Below, in pieces: positions 21,788-31,892 of a stretch of DNA of 64,000 bases. Below the pieces are notes generated by a model. The model saw nothing but the letters and a program-made list of their open reading frames with translations. It ran no database searches and was not told the DNA's origin. How positions within the stretch are numbered: position 1 is the stretch's first letter; the number at the start of each line of letters is the position of its first letter. The translations under genes were made by a program, and so were the position numbers. This DNA comes from Mastigamoeba balamuthi (taxonomy: Eukaryota > Evosea > Mastigamoebida > Mastigamoebidae): positions 99,468 to 163,467 of the forward strand of contig CACRSC010000037.1 in assembly GCA_902651635.1 (NCBI GenBank). Direction: 5' to 3'.

Positions 21788-24046
21788 ATGGCTCTGATCG
21801 CACGCTCCGAGACTGCGCCGCTCTCCCACCTCACGGCCGCCTTCTGCGCCTTCGTCGGCCTCCTGCTGGCCTCCATCGTCGCCGGCGTGCTCGGTGCGAG
21901 TCGCCCCTCCCCCGCCAGCCAACCGCCCTCCCCAGTCAGCGTGGTGACACGTCATGCCACGTCAGGGCCACCTGCCAGGCTGCAACGCGCGTGGACGGCG
22001 TACGGGTGCCGGGACGGCGGCCACCAGTGGGACAACTCGACCTGCAGCGGCACCGACGACCTGTGGACCGTGAGTGACGTGGCGCCGCGCGCAGCCTCAC
22101 CCGCCCCACCCCGCGCAGGAGGGGGCCGCCGTCGAGGTCGAGTCGGGGGCGCTGAGCCCGCTGAACAGGTTCCTGGCGCTCAGCGTCACGCCGTACTACA
22201 GGCACTGGCGGGTCGGGCCCAACGGTAGGCCTCGTGGGATTTGCGCTTCCACTGCCCCTCACGTCATGCCTGACGTCACCGCAAGGAAATGTTGTCAGGA
22301 TTCCCGTCACCACGACGATGAACGTCAGCTACCGCGACGACACGCTCTCCGCGTGGTCGCCCCTCGCGAGCACTCAGCGCAAGCAGACGCCCTTTGTCTG
22401 CTACACCCAAGTACAATCCAGATTCCCGAAATATCCGCCCCCGAGGAGAAGATCCGCATATCTGGCCCAATCCCTCAATTCCAACTGCCAGACAGAGCAG
22501 GACACGCAGGGCTCGTGCGACAAGTTCACCCTGGCCTACCAAGAGGTCCTGCTGCACCGGTTCTACCGCATCGAGCTGCGGTTCGGGGTCGCTGGCGGGG
22601 ACCTCGGCGACGCGGCCTTTGCGCTCTCGTGGGGCTCGAGCGCCTTCAGCAACGCCGAGATGGCCGTCTGCCTCGCCCTGGTCGCCGTCTCGGGGGGCCT
22701 GGCAGCCGCGTGGGCGTGGCGCATGCGGCGCAGGCACGCGTCGTCGTCGTCGTGGGGACTCGAGCAGCGCCTCGTCCTCGCCCTCCTCTTCTGCCTCGTC
22801 CTCTACAACGGTGCCTGCCCTCCCTCCTCCCCTTATCGCTCGCTCGCTGTCCGCGCTGTACACGCACGCCCGTCTGCCCGAGTGCTCCAGAGGGTGTCTC
22901 GGACAGCCTGAGCCCCTTGCGGCTCTGCGGGACAGGAGCGCAGACGTAGTGGAGGCTTTCTGCTCACTCTTGATGGTAATCCTGCTGCTGAGCCACATGC
23001 GGGAGCTACGAGGCTCGACATGCTGCCGTGCCACAACGAGAGCGGGGCCGACCGCTTGTCTGCCTTCCTCAACGGCCGAGGGACCGCAGTAGTTGCGCGC
23101 TGCCCTGTCGAGCAGGCCAGCGGTCTCTATTTGCTCTGCGAGGTCCCTCTCCTCGACCAGAGCCATCTGACCTCCACATCCTCGCCCCCGCCCGCAGACC
23201 CGTTCATCGCGGTCAAGTACGCGGCGCCCGGGACGGGCTTCCTGGTCTTCGACAGCGTCTGCCACGCGCTGTTCTCGGCCGCGCTGCTCTTCTGGTGGCT
23301 CGTGCACTTCGACCTCTCGGCGTCGCCCGACGGCTCGCGCCTCTGGCGGCCCTCGACGCTGCCCAAGGCCGCCCTCGTGCTCGTCTTCTTCGCGCTGGCC
23401 GCCTCGCTCTCGGCGCTGATGGCCGCGCGCGGCAGGGGCGACCTCGTGTTCGGCACCCGCGAGGCCTCGGGCGCCGTCGCCACGCTCTTCGTCGCCACGT
23501 CGCTCGCGTACATCGCGGGCCTCGTGTGGGCCTGCGCCATGATCGGCGTCGCCGTGCCCCTGCTCACCGAGAGCAGGACGCACCTCGTCAGGCGCGGCCG
23601 CAGCCCCAGCGGGCCCGTCAATTGACTCTTCTGCGCGCAGGTTCCTCTTCTCGAGCGCCCCGGCGCTGATACTCGCCGTGTCGTCCATCGCCAGCATCAT
23701 CTCGGGCACCAACGGCGCCCTCAACAAGTCCTGTGCGCCCTCCCTGCCCCTCCCTTGGCGCGCGCTGACCCGGCCGGCCCTGGGGCAGCGCTGGACCTCC
23801 TGTACTTCAGTGTGCTCAACAACTCGTACGTGTGGCTGCTCGTCTACGGCATGTGGCCCGTCGAGAAGATCTCCTCCCGTACGCCCCCTGGGCACCGCGC
23901 CCTTCTCCTCTCCCAAGCCCTCACGCTGGCGTGGCGCAGGGAGGATGTCGGTGCACGTGGTCAGCACCGTCGACGACGGCGACGACGATGACGAGCAGAG
24001 GCCGTTCTTCGCAGGCCTCTCCCCGGCGCTCTCCTTCGCGCACTAG
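21788..24046 (+). CDS. GOST-type seven-transmembrane protein (TMEM181/Wntless-like), multi-exon
   Basis: Starts with MALIARSETAPLSHL and an N-terminal hydrophobic segment (AAFCAFVGLLLASIVAGVLG). A luminal region with paired cysteines follows (YGCRDGGHQWDNSTC, TPFVCYTQ, GSCDKF), then YRIELRF. After a TM helix (MAVCLALVAVSGGLAAAWAW) come six more, including LEQRLVLALLFCLVLYN, then the family-typical DPFIAVKY and VCHALFSAALLFWWLVHFD, and near the end VLNNSYVWLLVYGMWP. That arrangement matches TMEM181/Wntless-like proteins of the Golgi and secretory route. The last exon (from about 23940) adds an acidic tail (DDGDDDDE) and ends at 24046. Its junction reads R-RMSVHVVSTV in frame. Exact positions of the inner splice sites between 21890 and 23200 are less sure. 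Cargo and role cannot be read from sequence. Confidence 0.7.
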
Positions 24047-24443
24047 CTCCGAGCTCGGGTACCCCACGCTGCCCCCTGAGAGGAGGGGCACAGCGGCAGG
24101 GCGAGCCCTCACTCAGATCCCCGCACACATCGTCGCGAAGCCTTAGTTGCAAGCGACAGAGTCGCAACGTGCTTACTGTGCACAACGCCTGCAATTGCCT
24201 TTTGTCGCCTACGATCGCTATGAGGCGCGCCATCTGGAGTCCCTATCAACAGTCTGCATTCAACCCGCTGATGAGCCGAGCAGTTGAAGCTCGGGCACAG
24301 GCAGAGATGGAGAGACCGAGCCATCGTCCAGGGAGACTACACACAACAGTTACTTTCAGATTTGCCCCTCAACGACCCACGAATCACTTGCACACGACGA
24401 AGGGGCGCGTCTTTTGGCGCCCGGCCCCTGTGTCTTCCGGCCG
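24047..24443. other. Intergenic spacer
   Basis: About 400 nt of mixed composition between the 7TM gene and the MATE gene. It presumably holds the MATE promoter. No gene is recognised. Confidence 0.4.
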
Positions 24444-25988
24444 ATGCAGCTGCTGCGCGAGTACGCCCCGCTGCTGCGCTCCGAGGCCCGCGAGGTGGCT
24501 TCAATGTTGCTGCCGATCCTCGTCTCCAACGTGCTCATCATGGCCAACACGCTCATCACCACCGTCCGCGGAACACTCCCCCCACCCGCGAACAACTCCG
24601 CGGACTCGGCACCGATGGCTCCGCGGACCCGCAGATGTGGGTGGGGCGGATGGGGGAGGTGGAGCTGGCGGGTGCGGCGCTGGGCAGCATGTCGATGAGC
24701 ATCGCGATGAGCGCCGTCATCGGGCTGACGACGGCCGTCGACACGCTGGGCTCGCAGGCCTACGGCGCGGGCAACACGCACCGCGTCGGCGTCGCCATGC
24801 AGCGCGGCATGGCCGTCGTCCTCGCGCTGGCCCTGCCGCTCGCTCTGCTCTTCTGGCACATGCGCCCCGTGCTGCTCGCGGCCCGCCAGGACCCCGCGGT
24901 CGCCCGCCTCAGCGCGCAGTACACGCGCTGCCTCGCGCTCTGCCTCGTGCCCGCGTTCTTCGCCCAGCAGGTCGCCCACGGGCTCGCCAGCGCGGGGCGC
25001 ACCGCGCCGATGCTAGCGCTGATGGGCACCGCGACGTGCGCCAACGCGGCCTGCGCGTGGCTGCTCGTGGGGCGGCTGGGCGTCGGCTTCGTGGGGGCGC
25101 CCGCGGCGCTGGCGCTGGGCCACGCGCTCAGCCTGCCGGCCTGCGTGCTCTTCGCGCTCGCGAGCGGCGCCTTCGACACGCTGTGGCCCGGGTGGACCGC
25201 CGAGGCCCTCGCGGAGCTGCCGCAGTTCCTGGGCCTCGCGGTCCCCGGCGTCCTGATGGTCTGCGCCGACTGGGTGGCCTTCGAGGTCTGCGCGCTCGTC
25301 GCGGGCTCCGTCGACGCCCGCGAGCTGGCCGCCTTCAGCCTCCTCTACCAGACGACCGGCTGCCTCTTCATGGTCCCCATGAGCTTCGGCATGTGCGCCT
25401 GCACGCGCGTCGGCAACAGCCTCGGCGCGGGCGACGCCCGCAGGGCCCGCGCGGCCGCCTGCGTCTGCCTCGCGGGCGCCGCGGCGGCGCTGGGCGCGTG
25501 CCTGCCGCCGCTGGTGGCCTGCAGGTGCTCGTGGGGCCGCGTGTTCACGACAGACGCGGCCGTCGTCGGCGCGGTGGCGCGCGGCGTGCCGGTGGTGGCG
25601 GCCATGGAGGCCCTCGACTGCGTGCAGACGGTCGAGAGCGGCGTCCTGCGCGGCGCGGGCCTGCAGAGGTTCGGGGCGCTCTGCAACGTCGTCTTCTACT
25701 ACGCCGTCGGGCTGCCGCTGGCCTGCGTCGCTGCCCTGCGCCTGCGCTGGGGAGCCTGGGGCATCTTCGTAGCCATGTCGCTCGGCGTGCTGCTCCAGGC
25801 GCTGACCTTCACGGTGAGCCCTGCGCCCCCTGCTGGAATGAGCAGAGACCGCGCTCTCATCGCCCGCTCGCCCCGCCAAGGCGAAGCTCTGTGCCCTCGA
25901 CTGGGAGCGTGTGGCCGAGGAGGTCGCGCGGCGCGAGATGAAGCTGAGCGACTACGAGTCAGAGACGGACTACAACGTGTACAGTTGA
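24444..25988 (+). CDS. MATE family multidrug/toxin efflux transporter
   Basis: Three exons (24444-24563, 24635-25813, 25881-25988) sum to 469 codons, giving 468 aa, the normal MATE length. Start MQLLREYAPLLRSEAREV leads into TM1 (VASMLLPILVSNVLIMANTLI). MATE marks include GLTTAVDTLGSQAYGAGN after TM2, where P/G-x-DTLCSQAYGA is the family signature, and the pseudo-symmetric MSFGMCACTRVGNSLGAGD in the second half. Twelve hydrophobic segments are expected and roughly that number is visible. It exports organic cations or metabolites in exchange for H+ or Na+. The tail LCALDWERVAEEVARREMKL is cytosolic. Substrate unknown. Confidence 0.9.
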
Positions 25989-26250
25989 TGAGGGGATGAG
26001 TATGTGGCCCAATAGCAGTCCCTTCCTGGTCTTCTGCTCTGATGGCGTGTCCCTTCTTTCTCTGCCGAGTGGACCGAGTTGGTCTTGGCCTTAGGCCCTC
26101 AGGAATGGATAGGCGTGTCGGGATTGCCATGAAGTCAAGAGACGATTTCACTTGTGTTATGCAGAGCTGCCACGGCAGACTGTGGCCTCATGGTGGAGGG
26201 CCAGGGCAGCGGTAGAGCAGCCCGCTGGGCCTCAACCTCGCTGCTCGGGG
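25989..26250. other. Convergent spacer between MATE and GGH genes
   Basis: About 260 nt containing the 3' ends of both genes. No additional feature recognised. Confidence 0.4.
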
Positions 26251-27396
26251 TCACTGGGCGCGGGCTGCTGCCGCGGGCCCGAACGTGTAGATCTCGCTCG
26301 ACGCCGTGATGCGCGCGCAGTGGTTGCCGATGAGCGCGCTGTGCTCGTCGGCCGCCGTCGCGAACCTGTGCGCGCTGCGCCTGGCCGCGGCGACGAACTT
26401 GCGGCCGACCCACTGGCTGACGACCGTCGCCTCGTCCGAGTGCACGACGTTCTCCTCCTCGGACCACACGAACTGCGCAGCCCCCCCCAGTGGTCCCCCC
26501 GCGTAAGCCCTCGTCTCCTCTTCTCCCTGACTGGAGTCCGCACGATGCGCTCGGGGTGCCACTGCGTGGCGTAGACGGGGACCTTGAGGCCCTCGATGGT
26601 GCTGATGAAGCGCTTGCCGCCCCTGTCCGCGTTCTCCGACAGCACCGCGAACATCCCCGAGATCCCCTCGTTGCCTGCAGGGCCCCCGTCGTCGGTGCCC
26701 GCGGGCTGTGGCAGGGGGGGAGGGGCCATCGCACGGGCAAAGTCCTCCGGGGTGACGCCGCAGACGTGGAGGTTGCTGGTCGAGTTGGCCGCGAGGGCCC
26801 GCAGGACCTCGGCCGGCGCGTCGCCCAGCAGGCTGCTGCGGGCCGCCGCGGGCTGCGCGAGCTCCAGCGGCAGCATGAGGCCCTCGGCGTCGAAGGCGCC
26901 CTCGGTGAGGATGGCGTGCGTGCCCGCGGCCAGGATGCTGATGACCTCGAAGCCGTTGCACGTGCCCCACACCTGCGCAGAGGCCCCCAAACCGGAACGG
27001 CACAATGCCAGTCAGCGAGCAGCGCAGTCGGGCGGCTCAGCGGACGGGGAAGACGTCGCCGCGGGCGTTGTAGTCGAGGGCGCGGCGCCAGAGGGCCGAG
27101 GCGGCGCGGAAGTAGGCCGTGTCGGGGGCGATGGAGAAGTCGCCGCCGGTGAGGAAGAGGCCGTTGAGGGCGTCGAGGCGGGCGGCCAGGCGCTGGGGGT
27201 CCTCGTCGTAGAGCAGCGGCACGACGCGGGCGCCGGCGGCCTCGACCCACTTGACGTAGTGCGACGACAGCGACGAGCCCTGGACGCTCGGGTCGTCGTC
27301 AACGGGCGACGTCAGGACCCCGATGACGGGGGCCACAGCGGCAGCCGCAGCCGCAGCAGCGGCAGCGATCACCAGAACAGCAACAGCGGAGCGCAT
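26251..27396 (-). CDS. GGH: Gamma-glutamyl hydrolase (folate polyglutamate hydrolase), secreted/lysosomal
   Basis: Three exons (27396-27046, 26972-26544, 26472-26251) sum to 334 codons, giving 333 aa, near the 318 of human GGH. Signal peptide: MRSAVAVLVIAAAAAA. It is a class I glutamine-amidotransferase fold of peptidase family C26. PVIGVLTSP opens the domain, YVKWVEAAGARVVPL and NGLFLTGGDF follow, the nucleophile Cys lies in WGTCNGFE and the catalytic His in TQWHPE. The enzyme removes gamma-linked glutamates from folylpolyglutamates in lysosomes or outside the cell. Exon 2 starts immediately before the nucleophile motif. Assignment is secure. Confidence 0.93.
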
Positions 27397-27640
27397 CGTT
27401 TGCAGTTCAGTCACACAGCCACACAGGACGTACAAAATGTGGGGGGAAAATGAAATAAAGATAGTGTAGTGATACGACGATGCCACACCGCAGGTACACC
27501 GCGAGCAGCACAGACGGGAGGCAGGCAGTTGGGGGAATGGTGGGGTGGGGTGTGGGGGGTTCGCTGAAAAATGCGGAGGTGCGGGAAGACGCTGCGGGCA
27601 ATAACAGCCGCCGACTTGCCGGTGGTCAGCCGACTCGGAG
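27397..27640. other. 5' flank of GGH
   Basis: About 240 nt upstream of the minus-strand GGH gene. It includes G-rich tracts near 27530-27560. No gene is seen. Confidence 0.35.
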
Positions 27641-28016
27641 AGCGCAGGTCAGCTACGGCAGCCGGGTTTTGAGGCAGCCGTGGGTGTGTGGGTCAGCACC
27701 AGGCGTCCCGCGATGCAGGGCCAGGAGCATGTGGGGTAGCCAGCACAGCTGCTCCACAGTGGTCCACATGCCCCCCAAATTTCCCACCCGCTCGGTGTCC
27801 GTGAGGCCCGGCATTGCAGAAGTGCTCGTTGCCCGCCGAGGTCATGCGCTTCCTGCTGACCGGGCATTTGCATTGGGACAACGCACAGGTGGCATGGCAC
27901 ATGCAAGGACTGCCAGGGACTGCATGGCATGTCACGGCAGCGGGGTCACGCGACCGCCGCTGTCATTCGGAGACTGCACGGCCAACGCAGCGGACCACAC
28001 CAGCCACGCCTGTTGA
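27641..28016. pseudogene. Fragments of papain-like gene C-terminal Cys-rich repeats, on both strands
   Basis: On the minus strand around 27800-27860 the sequence reads TSAGNEHFC in frame, matching the TSEGSEHFC repeat of the intact gene downstream. On the plus strand 27920-28016 reads ACHGSG...DCTANAADHTSHAC and stop, matching ACHVGDRRCLSDGDCAWANAVDHTSRDC near the end of that gene. Both pieces carry small deletions. The two repeats now face opposite strands, so this is rearranged debris of the cysteine-rich tail, not a gene. It lies 0.5 kb upstream of the intact copy. Confidence 0.6.
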
Positions 28017-28508
28017 CACCCTCAAGGATGTCGGAACCCCAATGGGGGCATCAAGCTCTTTATGCCCTCCATGTAACATATTTGTGGTATTTCATTGTGC
28101 TGCAGTGTGTATTCCGAATTCAAATGAACCTGTTTTGCTCTTCTTCTTCTTTGCTGTTGGAAATTGCATTGTGCGAAAACGTGCTCCTGGGATAGTTGTC
28201 CTAGACCAGCGCGGACTGAGCACTGCGCAATGACTGTATGGCATCGATCTGGCCAAGTTCTGTGCAACCGATAACACAGGCATGGCTATGGCGGGTCTGG
28301 CGTTTGGTGTTGACTGAACACTCGGCGTGCTCGGACCACGTGGGGCGGACCAGACAGACAAACCATACCCGGGACCCACAATGACTCTGGGCGAATGGTG
28401 ACATCATCGCGCTGCTTCAAGATTTTCTTTGAGGTGCAACGCGCCGGTGCAGCTGATTTCGGTTTTGCCACCGCTTTTTGAAAAGGGCCGTCCAACCGCA
28501 GCACCTCG
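28017..28508. other. 5' flank of papain-like gene 1
   Basis: About 490 nt, lower GC, with a T/C-rich stretch near 28135-28160. Contains the presumed promoter. No gene is recognised. Confidence 0.4.
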
Positions 28509-30097
28509 ATGGAGACACCACGAGCCGCGGCCATTGCACTCACTTTCGCTGCTCTGTGCAGCATTGCGGCAGCAGCGGTGGCGACGTTGGACGACATCCA
28601 CGCCTTTGTGAGCCCTCAGTTTTTGGCCATCAGGGCTCCTGTACTGACACCCACCCTCAGGCGAGGTTCAGGGAGACGTTCGCCAAGTCCTACGCCACCG
28701 CTGCAGAGGGTGCGCACCTCCCTGCTGCTGCTGCCTCTGCCCTGCCCAGACTCACCCATGCCGCGTGTCTGACGTCGATGGATGGGGCGCAGAGCAGAGG
28801 CGCCTGGAGGTGTTTTCGCGGTCGCTGAGGGCCATCGACGAGCTCAACGCACGCCACCCCGCTGCCACCTTCGCCGTCAACAAGGCACGTGCCATAGCGA
28901 GCCCCTTGTCGCTGCCTCTGTCCAATCCTTGCCCTCCACCCCCTCGCTGGCCTTACGGCGTTGTGTTTCCTTCTGTTGTGGGGCGTTGTGCGCTGTGCTC
29001 AGTTCTCGGACATGAGCGAGGACGAGTGGGCCAGCGCGTTCCTCTCGCAGACCCTCGCGAACGAGGAGCTGCTTCTCCCCAACGCCTCCCTGGGGCGCGC
29101 CCTCAGGCAGCCGGTTCCCGTAGAGTACTCGTCGCCCTTCGTGACGCCCGTGAGGAAGCAGGGCTGCCACGACTTCTGGGCCTTCGCTGCCGTGGCCGCC
29201 CTCGAGACGGCGTGGTTCAAGGCCAACGGCATCGGCCTCGACCTCTCGGAGCAGTTTGTCCGCGACTGCACCTACGCGGGCGACTGCAGCGACGGCAGCC
29301 CCGTGCTGGCCCTGCAGAGCATCGGCGAGCAGGGCGGCCTGCCCGAGGAGGTGCTGTACCCCTACAGGCCCGACGGCGACCAGGGCGAGTGCAGGAACGA
29401 GCACAGAACGCGGGCCACGCTGAACCTGTGGGACGTGATCAAGCCCGACGAGGGCGAGGGCAAGGAGCTGGCTGAGGGCGTCGTCACGTACGGCGCCCTC
29501 ATCGGAAAGATCAACGCCGGGGTCCTGCAGCACTACACCGGCGGCATCATCGAGCCCGACAGCAAGTGCGCGGGCGACGTGAACCACGCGGCGCTCATCG
29601 TGGGGTACACGCGGGACACGTGGGTGCTCAAGAACTCGTGGGGCGCCGACTGGGGCGAGAAGGGCTTCTTCCGCCTGCGCCGCGGCCGCAACGCCTGCAG
29701 CATCGCGTCCAAGTGGGCCGTCGCCGTGAGGTCGCCAGTGCTGCCCGAGGACAGCGGGCACGCGGGGCCGTGGGAGGGCTGCACGGCCAGCAAGGAGTGT
29801 GCGACGTCGGAGGGCAGCGAGCACTTCTGCAGGGTCGGGGACCGCCGCTGCCTCACAGACGGCGACTGCGATTGGGCCAACTCGGTGGACCACACGCAGC
29901 GCGACTGCATGCCGCTGGGCCCGTTCCACCTGGGGACGACGCCCAGGTGGCACGGGTGCACGAGGACCAGGGACTGCGTGGCCGGCAGCGACACAGCGTG
30001 CCACGTGGGCGACCGCCGCTGCCTCTCGGACGGCGACTGCGCGTGGGCAAACGCCGTGGACCACACCAGCCGCGACTGCAGCCACGCCGCCTGGTGA
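28509..30097 (+). CDS. Papain-like (C1A) pseudo-peptidase 1 with Cys-rich C-terminal repeats
   Basis: Four exons (28509-28607, 28661-28709, 28793-28884, 29003-30097) give 444 aa. A signal peptide (AAAIALTFAALCSIAAAA) is followed by an I29 propeptide (ARFRETFAKSYATAAEEQRR, AVNKFSDMSEDEW) and a C1A domain. The oxyanion Gln is present (VRKQG), as are the active-site His (DVNHAALIVGY) and Asn (LKNSWGADWGEKGFF). The residue that should be the catalytic Cys is Phe: the motif reads GCHDFWAFAA where papains have CGSCWAF. It should therefore lack peptidase activity. Two Cys-rich repeats follow, each with C-x-VGDRRCL-x-DGDC-x-WAN-x-VDHT-x-RDC. Intron 3 appears to use a GC donor (AAG|GCACGT). A close paralogue lies inverted at 46751-48334. 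Confidence 0.88.
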
Positions 30098-30332
30098 CGC
30101 CAGCAAGACGTGGCCTCGGCGCCTCGCGGCTGAGCTGCGTGGCCCCAAGTCGGCACAGAGCAGTCTGGCATGCGAGACAGCCCTCCTGAACAACACCAAC
30201 GCAACACAGCCCCACGAGCGCCACTCAGTGGCTCTGAGACGAGCGCACAGTGTCTCTGTTGCGTTGTGCAAATGGTGGGCGAATACCTTAGGAGCCACCA
30301 CCGCTGGCGCTGCGGGGCGCGTGGTGGGACGT
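30098..30332. other. Convergent spacer
   Basis: About 235 nt between the papain-like gene and the hydrolase stop. No feature recognised. Confidence 0.35.
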
Positions 30333-31600
30333 CTAGCGCGAGAGGAAGCTGCAGATGGCGCTCTCGGTGGGCTCGGGGTCCTCGAAGAGGGGCTGGTGCC
30401 CGCAGCCCTCGATGATTACGAACTCGCACTGGGGGACCAGCTCGCGCATGTGGCTGATCGTGTTGGCAAAGTCCACCGTCTGGTCCTTGTCGCCCCACAC
30501 CTGCAATATCCTCATCCCCTGCACTTTGCCCAGCTTCTCAAAGTCCTCCTCGAACCCTTGGTCACACGGCAGTGTTCGGATCCATTGAGACAGGCACAAG
30601 AGAGAGAGAGAGAGTGCGGGCAGTTGTGGCGGCAGACCTCCCGAGAGGTTGAGGTTCTGCATGATCGACAGCACCGATTCCAGGAAGTGGGGCGTGTTGG
30701 CGATGCTCCACACGATCTCGTCGCGTACCTTCTGCTTACCCTCTGGTGGGCGGCGGGCAGCGGGCAGCGTTCAGCGAGAGAGGGGAGGGAGAGAAAAAAC
30801 AAAGTGCCAGAACAACGATTGGCGAATAAAAACAAAGTGCCCGAACCACACTCCTTGAAGAAGTCCCCGTCCCGTGTGTAGGGCAGCACGCGCGCAGCTG
30901 CCAGCCAGAACAGCCAGCTGCCGGCGGTGCCCAGGCCGGTGACCATGCGGGCCACAAAGGGCATCTCGAACGGCAGCCCAGCGGGCGCGATCAGCACGAG
31001 CCTCTCGACCCACCGCGGGTACCTCGCGGCCACCGCCGCCGCCACGGCCCCTCCCATCGAGTGCCCGACGAGCGTCACGGGCTGCAGCAGTGCGAGAGAG
31101 CAGCCCATGTGAATACACAGCAAATTTAGTTGATTTTTGCTTCAAAATTGTGTGTTGCGCCCAATTCGGTTTTCCCTCGTGCTTTTCCGGTTCCGCACGG
31201 CTTTGCCGTATTCGGGAGGTGGGTGGTAGGTTGGGGGCAACCGAAAACGTCTACGAACCGCCAGAGAAGCGTCGGAATCGGAGGCGGGGGCGTCGGGGTC
31301 GCGGGGCCAGAGGCCGACGGCTGCGAGGAAGTCCGCGACCTGCTGGACGTAGTAGGCCTTGGTGTGCGGGCGGACCTCAGCGAGCGTCGACCTGCCGGCG
31401 CCGAGGAGGTCCGGGGCGAGCACGCGGGCGCCGAGGGCAGCAGCGAGGCGCGGGGCCAGCGAGGCGTAGGCGTAGCTGCCCATCGTCAGCCCGTGCAGCA
31501 GCACCGCGGAGGGGGCCCGGGGCACGCTGGGCGTGGCTGGGGCGTGCTCGACGTAGCGCACGGTGCCCAGCGGGAGGTCGACGCGCTTGTCCTCGGTCAT
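30333..31600 (-). CDS. Alpha/beta-hydrolase fold enzyme
   Basis: Four or so exons. The first (31600 down to about 31263) reads MTEDKRVDLPLGTVRYVEHAP then the oxyanion region SAVLLHGLTMGSYAY and ARVLAPDLLGAGRST. The second starts PVTLVGHSMGGAVAAA, giving the nucleophile elbow GHSMGG, and runs to LPYTRDGDFFKE. A third carries RDEIVWSIANTPHFLESVLSIMQNL. The last (to 30333) has the acid residue in VWGDKDQTVDFA and the catalytic His in EGCGHQPLFEDP. The catalytic triad is thus complete. Family members include esterases, epoxide hydrolases and C-C hydrolases; the substrate cannot be told. No signal peptide, so probably cytosolic. An intron near 30770-30850 holds a local direct repeat (AAAACAAAGTGCC twice). 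Confidence 0.85.
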
Positions 31601-31892
31601 CGGTTGGGAACAGGCGAAACCGCCGCTCTCGCTGGGGGGCGTGTTTTGGAAAACAGATCTTTGACGTGTGCGAAAAAGAATCTCCCGCGGATACGTGCTG
31701 GCGGGGGCACTGGAGGCGCCGATCAGTCGGGGATGCGCGGCTCGGCGCGGGAAGTGCGCGAGGAGGAGGGTGAGTGTCGGGCACCGGAATGGCCGCGATA
31801 TTCGTATCTGGTGATGTGGCGGAGATATTCGGGTGGGACCCCGTGGGGGTGGGATTCAGGGGCTTAGCGCCGCGTTGAGAAGAAGAGTGAAG
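31601..31892. other. Divergent spacer between hydrolase and LSM14 genes
   Basis: About 290 nt with both promoters. No named element seen. Confidence 0.35.

Noticed and set aside
28509-30097. Active cathepsin L-like protease
   Set aside because: The residue before the active-site Trp is Phe, not Cys, in both copies.
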